DNA of 64,000 nucleotides from NCBI GenBank assembly GCA_030268105.1, contig BSDZ01000024.1, positions 2,082,501 to 2,146,500 on the forward strand, read 5' to 3'. Numbering within the stretch: position 1 is the first letter of the stretch; each line of letters begins with the position of its first letter. The stretch comes from Volvox africanus (taxonomy: Eukaryota; Chlorophyta; Chlorophyceae; Chlamydomonadales; Volvocaceae). Positions 30,107 through 41,776 of this stretch are shown here, one piece after another. The position numbers were made by a program, and so were the translations under genes. Below the pieces are notes generated by a model. It was not told the origin of the DNA. It searched no databases and was given only the letters and a program-made list of their open reading frames with translations.

Positions 30107-31870
30107 CAGAGCTGCAAACTGATGACACAAACATCTGGAAAAATGAGTACCAGCCACGCAGGCAGGCAGGCAGCAGCTAGAAAGGGAGGCAGCAACGTGA
30201 TGATCGCCGTTACGTAGTACTTGGGAGCACTGCACTGTGTAAGATAGAAAGGATGGTTGTCTTGTACAAGTACACGTGGGGGCAGCTGCTGCAGCTGCTG
30301 CTCGACGACCGCAGGTTGCCACCAGTTTGTCACGACTGCTAAGTACTGTTACTATCTGATGAAATTACTGCTGCGTGCTGCTATTGTGGAAGCTGTTGAA
30401 TTAAAGTGACTAAGGGATACCCTCCAGGACGGCTCACTGATTGGTGACTGCTGGGGCCCTCCCCCCTGCCGCATGGTTGGATACGTATTGAGTCGTGCCC
30501 AGATTCACCATCCAAGCCATCGAGCCATCATTGTTATTCAAAATCTGCCCTTTGGTTGCCGAGTGCTCGCTGCGAAGATGTATGCAAGGCTATCTTTGGG
30601 ATATGTGGGAATGCCACGTGCCATCTTTGCAGTGTCCCCGCAGCCCCGCATTACTTCGTTGTTAAGCTAGCCAGGCAGGTAGGGGCGTTAGCCTTCGGGG
30701 TCCTTCCACCGCTATATGTATCGGGTATCTGCTCGTGCTGTGCAACGCGGTACGTACGGTTCTTGAATGTTGATTCATGTGGATGGTTGGTTAGGTTACA
30801 CTTTGGTCACTCGTATTGAGATGTCATGTTTGGTGGATCCAGGTGAACATCATGAATCAATGTGCTTCAACTTAATTGTTGAGCTGCTGTGATGCTGTCA
30901 TAGGTGTCTATTGCTGCAGCTAATGAACATCGAAGGACTAAGCCTTGCTTGCTCTGCTGCTGGTGCACTGGACACTGCTTGCTGTTCGTCAACGTCTTCG
31001 TTAGTTCGTTGGATCCCGTTGCGGTAACGCCGTTAGGCAAAACAGGGGTTGGTTCGAATTCAATTAGCAAAGTAAAGGAGAATGTATATTAGGGTAGGTA
31101 CATCGGTTGAGTAACCGACGGATGAAGACCGAAATGGACACGGACGTGCGTGAGTCGCTGCATGCCCGGAAGAAGAGCTGCCGGTGCTCTCCATCCCCTC
31201 GACGTCCAGTCGGTCGGACAAACATCATTCTGTGGATAGCACATCTCCTTGACAGAAAGAGACCACGTGGCAGGGAGAGTTAGTTACGTACTCCAAGGAG
31301 GGGTGTCCCACAGGGTCCGACCTGCCTGGAAAGTCTGCGTGTCGTAAATAGAGTAGTTGTACGTGTGTATGCGTGTATGTCTGTGTACGGAGCATTGGTC
31401 ATGAAAACTTATGCATGTATGCGCGAGTGCACGTAAGCATACATATTCGGTCATCCAGCCGCTGCTTCATTCGCCAAATAGTAAGCAAACTATCCGTACT
31501 GTTTTTAGGCGGAATGTGCATGCCTCTTGATCATCGTCAAAAATAATTTGCCAAACTCCGGCACTTCGCGCAATCTTCCCCACGCCGGGGTCTTGCCTCG
31601 TGTGTGTTTCATTGCAGTAGTTGGCAGGAGGAGATGATAGACGTGAAAAATCCGACACGGCGGAAGCCTGAATAAGCCGTGTCGCAGACACACATACCAT
31701 TCACGCATGGCTTTTGCTCAGCAGCTGTTTTGCCTAATCCTTGCATACGTGCTCACTTCCCTCGTTGGCAGAGACGGAAGCTGACGTCTTCTCCCCTTAG
31801 TGCTTCTGAATCGGTGGATGTAATAATGCGCAGATCATATGACGATTATGGTAAAACAAGTTTAAAAGTT
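30107..31870. other. Convergent spacer, pherophorin 3 to LAF3-like gene
   Basis: 1.8 kb holding the pherophorin 3 3' UTR and the 3' side of the amidohydrolase gene. I see no further gene; the frames are short and none has splice or family support. Confidence 0.6.
30238..30242 (+). terminator. Candidate poly(A) signal TGTAA for pherophorin 3
   Basis: First TGTAA after the stop, about 130 nt downstream. Motif-only assignment. Confidence 0.45.
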
Positions 31871-34800
31871 TTACGACAAATCTTCAATCGCATTCATGTC
31901 ATACACCAACTGCCCATCCAGCCACGTTCGCGCCACAACTGGAAGACAGCACTTCAGTCGCTCTCCTGACAGCCGCAGACGCGACGCCCAGGTAACCTCC
32001 CGGTTATCTTTCTCCGCTGCCCCCAGCCTCTCCCCTCCCAACTGCAGTTGTGCCAATGAGTCGCTAAGCTCTACAAAGTCAGCTCGCAAGCCCGGAGCCA
32101 ACCTCCCCACGTAGTCCTCCAAGCCAGCCGCCACCGCCGCCCAAGCTGTGTGGCCAAGCAGCGCCTGCTCCAAGGACAGCCGCTCCTCTGCTGCACCCTC
32201 TGGCTCACACAATCCGAACCCATCAGCCCCGCAGACGGCACGACCGCTTGCTCCTTGCGTGGCATCGTAGCAGCACCGCATACCGTCACTCCCCACCCCA
32301 CTTCCACAGTCCTCCACTTCATAACGGTTATCACCCTTCTGACGACCGTCATCCGGGTAGTCGCCGACCAGCGGGTACCGCTCTCCAACGAGCTGGAAGC
32401 GGCTGCTCTTACGCAGCTTACGTCGCATGGCATTGGCAACGTCTGGTCGTGGGGGGTGGCGATGAACCGCCGCGTAGACACCGGTCAGCGGCTGCAGGTC
32501 CACGACGGGCCAGTCGGAAGCCAGGGCGGGACGCAGCCCGGCCCGGCACAAGGATGCGAGCGCAAACGCCCGGGCGGCCCTCCGGGATCCCAGACGGGGC
32601 CCCAGCATGGCGGCGTCCGTCAGCAGGTGCAGCGGGTTCGGGACGGGGGTCAGGCCACTGTGAGCCAGCCTGGCGGCAGAGGCTGCTGTGTCCGAGAGGT
32701 GCTGAGGCGCGGAGCGATACGGACCGATTGGTGTACCGGAGCAGGGAGATGCATGAAGGGGAGATGCATGAAGGGGAGATGCATGAAGGGGAGATGCATG
32801 AAGGGACGGGGAGGGAGAGGAAGAGATTGATAAGATTGCAAATCGTCGCCATCCCTCCCCTCACCCCTCCCCTCACCCTTCCCCTCACCGGCAGTCTGAA
32901 CCCATATGCATGCAGTTGCCGTACAGTGCGGCACACACGAACACAAGCAGAAGGTGCTAAAAGCGCACACACACTTAATCTGGACAGGCATGTTAGGAAG
33001 CACATACGACACAACATACCTCTGCCGTACCTGAACGTGTTCTATCCGGAGTCGGAGCGCCTTGCCGAGTCTCTTCATCTGCTCCGAAACCCCGGCCGGG
33101 TTCCCGTGGAGGGCATCATCCGCCGAAAGGCCCTGACCACTGTGATTGCTGCTCTTGGGCGGAAGTACGTCCTCCGCCCCTGTCGTGTCCAGTGCAGCGG
33201 TCAGCGCCTGTCCGTACACCTCCGCCACCTCATCCACCGCGCGGTCTCCGATGGCGTGGATGGCGACCTGGGTGACCCGACCCGACCCGACCCGGTGCGG
33301 GTTTTGGCGGAAGGGAGGACAGGTGATGCTCCGGTTCCTGATAGCCGGTGGTCAAGCAAACGAGCCCGCCCTGGCCCGATGGACCCTCCTTCCCTCCCGC
33401 CGCTGATGACGTCCTGCCCGCATCCCGCCCCTTCTAGCGCAACAAATATGGACTCAAGATCCCAACAGATCAACAACACGCGTCACATGTGTCCTCCTGC
33501 TACCGGCGCCCCACCTGCAGCCCCGCCCTCACTGCAGCCGAGGTCAGGTCCCGCAGCTCCGTAAGGGCCAGACCCCGCTGCCCGCAGAGGCTGGGGTCAG
33601 GGGATGAGATCTCCCCTGCCGCCCCTGGAGCAACTGCTTCTTGGCCGCTGCCGCCGCCGCACCCACTGCCGCTGCCGCTGTCGATGTCGCTGAAGGGCTC
33701 CCACATGAGGGCGGTGCGCGAACCCAGGCTGCCATCCGCAAACTCCTTCAGCCCGCCCCAAAACAGACGACCGCCCGGATGCGCCCGGCCCCGGACCGCC
33801 ACCCAGGACGACAACCGGCGCCTGCAGCCGAGTGCCGAGGGTGGTGAGGGATACCCGTACGGAAACGGAAGCGGTGCACGCACCTGTGGCTGTGGCCCCT
33901 CCGAGATCCCCCAAAACGCTAACTGACCCCAACAGCCCTGAGAAATGGTGCCCACACGTCTTCTCACGATCCGGGGAATTCTGACATGGGCGCCTGCGTG
34001 GCTGCCGCTCATTGTAATGCCATTTGCTGACCCGAAACGCAGATCCAGATCCAGATCCAAACCGTGCTCCTAACCGTCCATACCCGCCTCGGTATCTTCC
34101 CCCCCCCCCACACCCACCATGAACGCAGCGGGACCATTGCGAAGATGCGCACGGACAAATTCCCCGAGTCAGCTGCCGGCAAATACACCTCCTGTTGGAG
34201 CGGGGTTGGGAGACGGGTCGTCCAGGGCTTAAGAAGTGCGGCCAAGGGAATGAGCTCTCACTCACGGGTGGGCCTTATGGAGTCCACTCGGTGTCCAATG
34301 CCCGGGTCTAAAGCCGTGTCGCGAAACTGTACGGGAACTGATGATTAACTGAGGACGTTTAAACGAACCTCCATGTCGACCCAGGGTCCGCTTTCGTCGC
34401 CCGCCAGATAGCGGCCCATGTCCACCAGAGTGGTCACTCCGCGAGAAAGCGCGTGGCTGGATGCGGCGGCCAGAGCGGCCCGACGCTCCGCCACTGAGGG
34501 GGTTGGGATGACCGCCTCGACACAAGACATTGCCCGCTCCCTGCGCATAGGGGACCCCTTTGTGAGGGGCGCCGCTGTGAACCTGCCTCTACATGAGAAA
34601 ACAACTGACCTTCTTCACGTCCCCGAATACCGCCGCTCTGTCAGAGTGCAGGTGCGGGAGCTCACCGTCGATCCCGCAATCAAAGCCATAGGGGCCCTAC
34701 GCGTGCGACTGATCTACCTCAGCAGACCCGTGGGTCGTCCCGTGTCGCCATCTCTGTCGATGATGCCGCCTTCTGGGTCTGCAGTGTTGGGCCCTATGTT

Positions 34801-36911
34801 CGCCAGCTCCATCGCGGCGGTGTTCGCCAAGGCCATGTGCAGGTCGTGACGAGTCAGGTACGCAGGCCGGCCGCCGCACACCTGTACGACAGGGGGGACA
34901 ACCGAAACCGACGAAACAGCAACAACGGTAAACAGCACTCGGATCCGGGAGCGAGTCGCGTCATGTCGCCGCTTATCGCGCCCCCCGACTCCCCTTCGAT
35001 ATCAAATTTCAGTTGCTATCGGGGAATGACCCCTTCCTTGCCTACCCGCCACCGGGGACCTGGTAATCCTCTAAGCCTCGCCCCCGTGTCAATATCACCC
35101 CCACCCGCCCCCGTCCCCGCCCCCGCCCCCGCCCCCGCCCCCGCACCCGGCCTCATCTCCTTACCAACGTGTGCTACGAAGTTTCCAGTCGGCCACAGCC
35201 CTCCCTATCATGTCTCCCATCCACGACCCCTTGAATCCCGCCCCCGCAGGCGCCCCCCGGCGGATCGACCTCCGCATCCGTCATCCGCACCTCGTCCAGC
35301 CACTGGGCGCTGGGCATCTCTCCCCCCCAGTCCCCCTCGTCCCACTGACCGCCCAGCAGCCAGTCTGATGGACCCAACCCAGCTGCCGCTTGCGCAACTC
35401 GCGCCTGCAGGGCGGCTCGTGAAGCTACCCCGCGCAGATCCACCCGGCTGAGGGACAGGCCGGCGGGGACGAGGTGCACGTGGGCGTCCACGAAGCCCTG
35501 CCGCAGATGAGGGGAAGTGAGAGGCAGCGGCAGCAGTAGAAGCAGGTTGCGGCGATATGGCCGCGGGCGATGGACAGAGGCGGAGATTGGAACGAACGAA
35601 TGAATCCTCGGGGGTCAGCTGAACTCCCAAGACCCATCCACCCACCCAAACCCCACTCCCAGTCACCCCGTGGCGGGGGCACCGGGTGTGGGGGCACCGG
35701 GTATGGGGGCACCGGGTGTGGCGGCAGCCTCCGTGAGCAGACACGCACCGGCATCACGAAGCGGCCGCCCAGGTCGTATTCAACGACCTCATCCTGTCCC
35801 GGCCTCGTGCCCCGATTACCCCTGATGGCGTCGGCTCCCTCAATGCCCCCCGCGTCCCAGGGAGAGGCCGGGGTGAGGTCCTCGGATAGGGCCCGGCGCA
35901 CGTCTGCAAGTGGGCCCACCGCCACGATGCCGCCTTGCCGCACCAGCAAGGCATCAGCGAAGCCGCCAGACTTCTGACAGCACAGCGGGTAGGGGCATCA
36001 GCAGGTGCAGTGTGCGGCCAATGAGGATACGGCAATGCAAACGGAGCTTGAACTCGAACATTCTTATTCGTGAATATGACTTGGGGTGGGGTGAGGTGGG
36101 GTGGGTGGGGAAGCAAGACGGACCTGGGGGAGGCCGTCGGAAGGTCGCCCGAGCAGACACACACGTGCTGTGCCCCTCAGCGAGAACCGCCTGCCTCCGA
36201 AGAAGCCAAGGGTCACATTAAGTTGAAGAACTCACATCCTGGCTTAGGGTACTTTTAATCGGAAGCTGGGGTATTTGCGTGGGTCGCGGCGTTTGGGATG
36301 GTGTCGACCCCTCAGTGTGCATGTTACATGTCTCGCCTACGCTGCCCCGTGCAAAAGCATAGGCCTACCTCCAGATAGCTTGATGCTTCGTCTCCGGTCC
36401 AGATGGTGGCATTGTAGAAGAGGTGATACCGGCTGTCCAGTGATGGTGCGGAGTCACGCCTGCCAACCGCGCCGTTCCGAGATTTCGCCGCGAAGGCATG
36501 ACCATTAATCCCCTATAGGATGGAAGCAGATAAATAGACATGGATCTTGTTTAGAACTTTATATAACGTCGTCAAATTCTTCCCAAATGCCCCCTCCTAA
36601 AGGGGTTGTCGCGGTGGTTGTTGGCATTGCTTGCATTCGGGTACCTACCTAGCACCATACGCAGCATATGCGACACGAGCGCCAGCCCGATTTCCTTGCA
36701 TGTTAAATCTCACCACGTGGAGTGGGTAATTGGATGCTATCCATCGCGGCTTGTCTCCGTCAGCGCTCGTAAAGCCTAACGGACAGCTTGTCGACTCGTT
36801 CTTCGCCGCACCATCAATCTGAGTTGCAGGACCACTCGGCCAAAATATGGCTGCAAATCCAAATAAGCACGAAATAATCAAAAGTAAATACCCGGATCTC
36901 GTCAGCTGCAT
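31871..36911 (-). CDS. LAF3: LAF3-like amidohydrolase (YtcJ family), membrane-anchored
   Basis: Predicted metal-dependent amidohydrolase of the YtcJ/LAF3 group; the plant homologue is a far-red light-signalling protein of unknown substrate. Ten exons on the minus strand, 5' to 3': 36911-36714, 36512-36369, 35973-35749, 35497-35291, 34881-34718, 34540-34369, 34191-34118, 33821-33515, 33267-33031, 32701-31871. They join in phase to 2559 nt, 852 residues. An upstream in-frame ATG at 36968 would add 19. Visible features: hydrophobic anchor about 7-23, FYNATIWTGD (the usual start of the fold), HVH at 195-197, Lys 420 in LKEFADGSLGS, His 501 in HAIGD, His 574 in RIEHVQ and Asp 639 in SDWPV, so all expected metal ligands are present. 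The usual DGHMALAN is DLHMALAN here. A Cys-containing insert of about 75 residues lies between HRHPPRP and SLEQALLGHTAW. Substrate unknown. Confidence 0.88.
32746..32805. repeat. 15-bp minisatellite, four perfect copies
   Basis: GAGATGCATGAAGGG repeated four times without change in intron 9 of the LAF3-like gene, next to the exon 10 acceptor at 32702-32703. Confidence 0.97.
35103..35151. repeat. CCCCCG hexamer run
   Basis: A pure C-rich run of CCCCCG units in intron 4 of the LAF3-like gene. The complementary G-rich strand is the transcribed sense of that gene. Confidence 0.9.
35675..35719. repeat. 15-bp minisatellite, three copies
   Basis: GGGGGCACCGGGTGT units, one with AT in place of GT, in intron 3 of the LAF3-like gene close to its 5' splice site. 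Confidence 0.93.
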
Positions 36912-37338
36912 CACTGGCTGCCAAGACACGGCAAACTGTTGACTAGGATGACAGTAAGCTTCATTCATCACTCCGGATAGTGCTTTGTGTAATGAATATT
37001 TAATGCCTTCAGCTCAAGGACTGAATCCATTGCTGGTTCTGGAGCCATGACCGAAACCCTGTAGGAATGCCGCTGAAGAGAAAACTATCTTTAATATCTA
37101 GAGAAACTCACTCAGGTTGCAATTATCCAGGTGACGTGTATTGACAAGCAAGCAAGCATCACTAAACTTGTGAACGGTTAACGATTTAGCTTTTTATAGA
37201 CTCGTGCAGAGTTACGTATTTTGATCTTTATACAGCTTTGATAAGAGTTGTTCCAATTTGTATAATTGATTCAGAGTGACTTCTCCTTAGTAAAGATTAC
37301 CTGTCGGCGGCCCCAGCAGGGAGCCAGCACCCGTCGCG
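36912..37338. promoter_or_regulatory. Divergent promoter region, LAF3-like gene and RPAC1
   Basis: 427 bp separate the two start codons, which face away from each other, so both 5' UTRs and promoters must share this interval unless non-coding exons lie further out. It is AT-rich; a TATA-like TTTTTATAG lies about 145 nt upstream of the RPAC1 start. No specific factor site was recognised. Confidence 0.45.
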
Positions 37339-40300
37339 ATGGGTAAAGACAAACCGACTAAAGGCAAAAATGAACGCTCTAAGCTTCCAAAGCACTTAGA
37401 ACTACAGCGGGACTTCGTAACGTGTGGCGACAAGCTGAATTACAACGTAAGCGCCGCCGGCATTTCCTTGCTTTAAAGCAAGGTCATTTGTTACCCAATT
37501 TATCGTGTAATATAACCTGTTGCGGATATCTCATTCTTGCTTCCGTCAGTGGCGGGATCTTGGGGTGTGCGTAAGCTGTCCTGGGTAACCAAACCCTAGG
37601 CAGACACGGAGTGTAACCCAACCTCTCTCTCTCTCTCCCTTTACAAACCACCTCCCAGACCCAAACGTTCACATCGGCAAATGTTTTTAGCGCTATGGGT
37701 GTCGATAACAGCTGGGATCCAGCCCAGTTCAAGGAGAATTTTAGAATCATCATTAACAAGATGGACAACGAAGTCATGGAGTTCGACATGATCGGCGCGG
37801 ACCCAGCTATCGCCAATGCGCTACGGCGTATTCTTATAGCGGAGGTGCCCACCATGGCCATAGAGCACGTGTTCGTGATTAACAATACTTCAATCATCCA
37901 GGTAATTCATGGCGTCATGCGGTGGGGGCCGGGGTTCGGGCTGGGGGCACCGTGCAGTGCATGAAAACAACTGGTGATGGGTGATCTTGTCCAGGACGAG
38001 GTGCTGGCACATCGACTCGGCTTGGTGCCGCTGCTGATTCCCCCCCACCTGTTTGAGGCCAAGGTGGCGGAGGAGGCTCCCAGCGAGAAAAACACAGTGG
38101 TGTTCAAATTGGATGTCACAGCCAAGCGGTGAGCGCTAGACCTGGTTTGGATGTAATGGGCCCTGCGTTCTCAGAAAAGGGAAATGGGAGGGAGGGGTTT
38201 GTCCTAAGCGAATATGTTACCTGCCGCAGTTGGACACCGCTTGGCTGGCTAGAGGGTGCTGCCCCCGAAGGCTAATCTATAGGGGGTTGTCAACCCCGTC
38301 GGTGGTGGGGATGGGGTGGTGAGCGGGCGTATCAGTGTGGCGCATTCAGGCGTTAGCAACCGTGACAGCAGCAGCATGAGGCACAAGCCGGTGCATGGAC
38401 CCCGGGTTCAGGGCTGCTACATCAGGGTCCAGCACTTTCGCCGAATCGCCCTCCCTCCCTAGCCCGCTAGTTCCCTCTCCTCCTAGTTCCCTAAGAGGAG
38501 GCTCGCTGATGGGTTTCAGGTCAGTGTGCGCTCTTCAGTGCAGGCACGTGCCCGCCCTTGCCCCGACGGTTCTGTGCCCTCATTGACATGCGCTCTGCAG
38601 AAATCGAGACGGGTCTATAGAGAACGAGAAAGGTGAGTGCTTGGGACAGGTAATTTCCTGTTTCCCTATGGACAGCGCATAGGGTCCGTTGCTGCTGTCT
38701 GCGTCTCTAAGCCCTGAGCTAAGTGTGTCTAGCAGACCCCCCTCGCAGTTCCCCCTAGCAGCCCCAGCGGGTCGACCACTTCTGTCGAGCGGTTCAACCA
38801 GCAAACATTGGAATGCCGGGTCTGGTTTTTTTTGGTCGGGGCGCGAGATGTCCGACCTAGTATGGAGAGCTCATGCAACGACACGCGTATGTCCATGCGC
38901 ACCATGAAATGAAACCTCCAGTTCCTCCTCTCCCTTGAGGACGAGCAGGAGGTAGCTTTCCTCACTCCCTCTCGTCCACGTCCAGGTTCACGTACCGCCG
39001 AACACGTAAAACCATCACTGGCTCGACTGGAATTGCACAAAGGCCAAACCCTAATAAAGTGAACTGATTGCCGCGTGGGCGCTTGGGGTCGTGACGCTCG
39101 CTCGCAGTGCTGTCCAGCGACCTGGAGTGGCTGCCGGGCGGGTCGGAGCTTCCCGAGGAGACCACCTGCCGTTTCGCCGCGGGGCAGGCGCACCTGTTCA
39201 CAGAGCCCTCCACGCCAGCTCCTCGGGCCGTCCACGATAACATCCTGCTGGCCAAGCTGCGTCCCGGCCAGACTATCGTTCTGGAGGCCCACGCCACCAA
39301 GGGCACCGGCAAGGAACACGCCAAATGGTCCCCGGTGGCCACCGCCTGGTACCGTCTGCAGCCCGAGGTGCACATGCTCAGGGTAAGTGTAGGGCTGCGG
39401 GATGTGCAGTCGGACAGGTGCGCTTGGCGTTTAGGAGTTAGGGTTTTGGAGGGAGGTATGTTCGTGGTGGCTGATGTATGAGTGCGAGTACTCGACCAAA
39501 ATGCTCTCTGTATGTAGGTATGTAGGTATGCAGGTATGGGTGTTACACTGTGGGCGACTCGCCCTTCAAAGACGAGCACCGGGGGTCCTGACCGGACCGA
39601 GCCACAGCGCAGGGGAGGAACACGTGGCTTTGTCTGTCTGTCCTGCCACGTGCTACCCCTCTCACTAGGGCCAGCGAGCCCTCACAGGCTCTCGCCTGGC
39701 CACTCACAGAGCACTCAGGGCCACCAAGAAACCACAGAAAGGCCCAACAGAAAACGGGGGACACCTAGCTGCTCAAAGGACGGGGAAACCTCTCCTCTAA
39801 CCCGAAACTGACCTGGCAAGAGCCTGACAGACACACACAGATCCCCTCAGAGGAGAAACACCAGCAGGAAAGCACACCCTTACACAGCCAAGCCGGAAGA
39901 ACCCAACAAGAGGCGGAGGGGGGGATGACAAGCCAAACTGGCGCCCCCCTAGAAAGCCTTCCGGCCCCACCCAAAGCTGGCCCCGCAGACACCTGAACTG
40001 CACAAAAAGGAAAGACCTCTCTTGCTGACCCCCCCTAAAACCCTAAGGACCCGAAGCCTGGACACAGGAACCTCTAGCCACGAAACCCTCCACCCTCTCC
40101 CTTCCCCTCCTCGAGAACTAGACCGCCCTCTCCTTGTCTCTACCTCCCTCACTCTCCCCCTTTCCTCCCACAGAACCTCCTCCTCAAAACTCCTGCCCTA
40201 AAGCCCCTGCTCTGTTCTTGCTGCTCCATGGTCGGTGATGTCAACCGGAACTGCACACCGCATTTGCGTGCCAACTATGGCTAGGATGGGATGTTGTGGT

Positions 40301-41776
40301 CCCACCTGATCCCAGCCATAGTGAGGTATTCCCAACGCTGCAAAAGAATGCAAGCGTGCCCAAAAGTCTGCAACTGTACGGGCCCGTGCACGGTCCAGGG
40401 GTGAGGCTGCTGTTTGTGTTGGAGTGTCCTTTGTTGGCTGTGTCGTAGAGATGATTGGATGGGTGTTGGCATCTTCCTCTTCCTCTTGAGGGAACCCTCC
40501 TGAACGGTTGAAGAAGTCAGTAATAGCCCGTTGACGGGGTCCCTGCTCTGCTGTGTGGGTCTGTTGTTGCTGCTGCCGTCCGTGGGTAGAATGCCCCTGT
40601 GGCCTGTGTTCCCTGGTTGCCGCCCGGAGACAGTGCCTGCCATATTCCATAGAAGATAAGGCTGCCAAAGCTATCACATCCCATGGGGCCTGCTCGCAAC
40701 CGGGAGGTGCTTGGACAAGCCATAGCTGTTGCCTGGTCATGCCCCCTTCATGGGGCAACCGTATGTATGTATGTATGTATGTATGTATGTATGTATGTAT
40801 GTATGTATGTATGTATGTATGTATGTATGTATGTATGTATGTATGTATGTATGTATGTATGTATATATGGGTGTTACACTGTGGGCGACTCGCCCTTCAA
40901 AGACGAGCACCGGGGGTCCTGACCGGACCGAGCCACAGCGCAGGGGAGGAACACGTGGCTTTGTCTGTCTGTCCTGCCACGTGCTACCCCTCTCACGTGG
41001 GGAGGAACACGTGGCTATGTATGTATGTATGTATGTATGTATGTATGTATGTATGTATGTATGTATGTATGTATGTATGTATGTATGTATGTATGTATGT
41101 ATGTATGTATGTATGTATGTATGTATGTATGTATGTATGTATGTATGTATGTATGTATGTTCGGAGGAGCCGCTCCCCTCACTCCTGTCCTGCCCCTCAC
41201 CTGCGCCGGCGCCGGGGTGCTCAGGAGGTACCCGCGGACAGTGAACTGGGTCAGGAGCTGGTGGCCGCCTGCCCTGGCTTATTCGCGACGGACGAGAGGG
41301 GCCTTATTCGCTCTAACTGTGCCAGGGGTCACGAGATGGTCCTGGAGAAGGTAAGCGGGAGTTATTAGTCATCCCTGGAGAACAGCTGGCTCAGACTCCG
41401 GCCTCTGCGTGGGGCGGTTGTCGAAACCACGTGGCACGGCGAGCTTCTGTCGGCCTCATTGTAGGGGGGTTACAGATGACTGCGAATTTGCGACAATGCA
41501 GACAAGCGTTTTTGCATCGACAGAAAGGTACTCGACAAAGCTCTTTTCAAGTTCTCATCTCATTGCGTCTGTCGTGTTATATTTCCCGTTCCTTTACAGC
41601 TTCGACGCTTGCTGGAGCAGGAGCCTTTTTCATCTGCGGTGGCTTACCGCAAAAAAAAGGATCACTTCATTTTCACCATCGAGTCTTCCGGAGTGCTCCC
41701 GCCGCAGGATCTGCTGACGCAGGCCCTAGATATCCTCGGCGAGAAGGCCCGCAATCTGGCCACGAAGCTAACTTAA
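37339..41776 (+). CDS. RPAC1: RPAC1, AC40 subunit of RNA polymerases I and III
   Basis: Nuclear RNA polymerase assembly subunit, partner of AC19 and eukaryotic counterpart of bacterial alpha and Pol II RPB3. Seven exons: 37339-37446, 37659-37901, 37995-38128, 38601-38632, 39108-39382, 41225-41350, 41600-41776. They join in phase to 364 residues, close to the plant protein. Family landmarks: LGVDN-like [27 protein letters not shown] at about 77-96 with [60 protein letters not shown] and [13 protein letters not shown] near the C-terminus. Exon 4 is a 32-nt microexon; it is required because it alone connects the phases on each side and it gives KRNRDGS before [10 protein letters not shown]. The plant four-Cys segment in the C-terminal third is not evident. 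Intron 5 (1.8 kb) carries retroelement pieces. Housekeeping expression is expected from the divergent promoter. Confidence 0.93.
39503..40760 (-). mobile_element. 5'-truncated retroelement copy with (ATAC)n tail
   Basis: Read on the minus strand, this block in RPAC1 intron 5 begins with an open frame without its own start (about 40758-40198, 186 residues, Gln-rich, containing [12 protein letters not shown] and [14 protein letters not shown]). It continues through about 530 nt of untranslated sequence and ends at 39536 in a degenerate ATAC repeat. The 130-nt 3' end recurs next to a second ATAC run (40867-40996). A shared 3' end, differing 5' ends and a simple-repeat tail are the pattern of a non-LTR retrotransposon. 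No reverse transcriptase is present, so the family is not identified. Confidence 0.6.
40761..41014 (-). mobile_element. Second, shorter retroelement 3' end with (ATAC)n tail
   Basis: A 130-bp copy (40867-40996) of the 3' end at 39536-39665, apparently identical over its length, followed on the minus strand by about 106 bp of pure ATAC (40761-40866). An 18-nt extra copy of an internal stretch (GGGGAGGAACACGTGGCT) lies at about 40999-41016. Interpreted as a severely 5'-truncated insertion. Confidence 0.55.
41015..41160. repeat. GTAT tetranucleotide microsatellite
   Basis: About 36 perfect GTAT units ending 64 bp before RPAC1 exon 6. It may be the original target tract or a further tail of the retroelements beside it. 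Confidence 0.95.

Noticed and set aside
39536..40996. Pair of 130-bp direct repeats read as LTRs of a small LTR element (TG...CA ends)
   Set aside because: No target duplication, no primer-binding or polypurine site, and both copies abut ATAC runs on the same side, which fits truncated non-LTR copies better.
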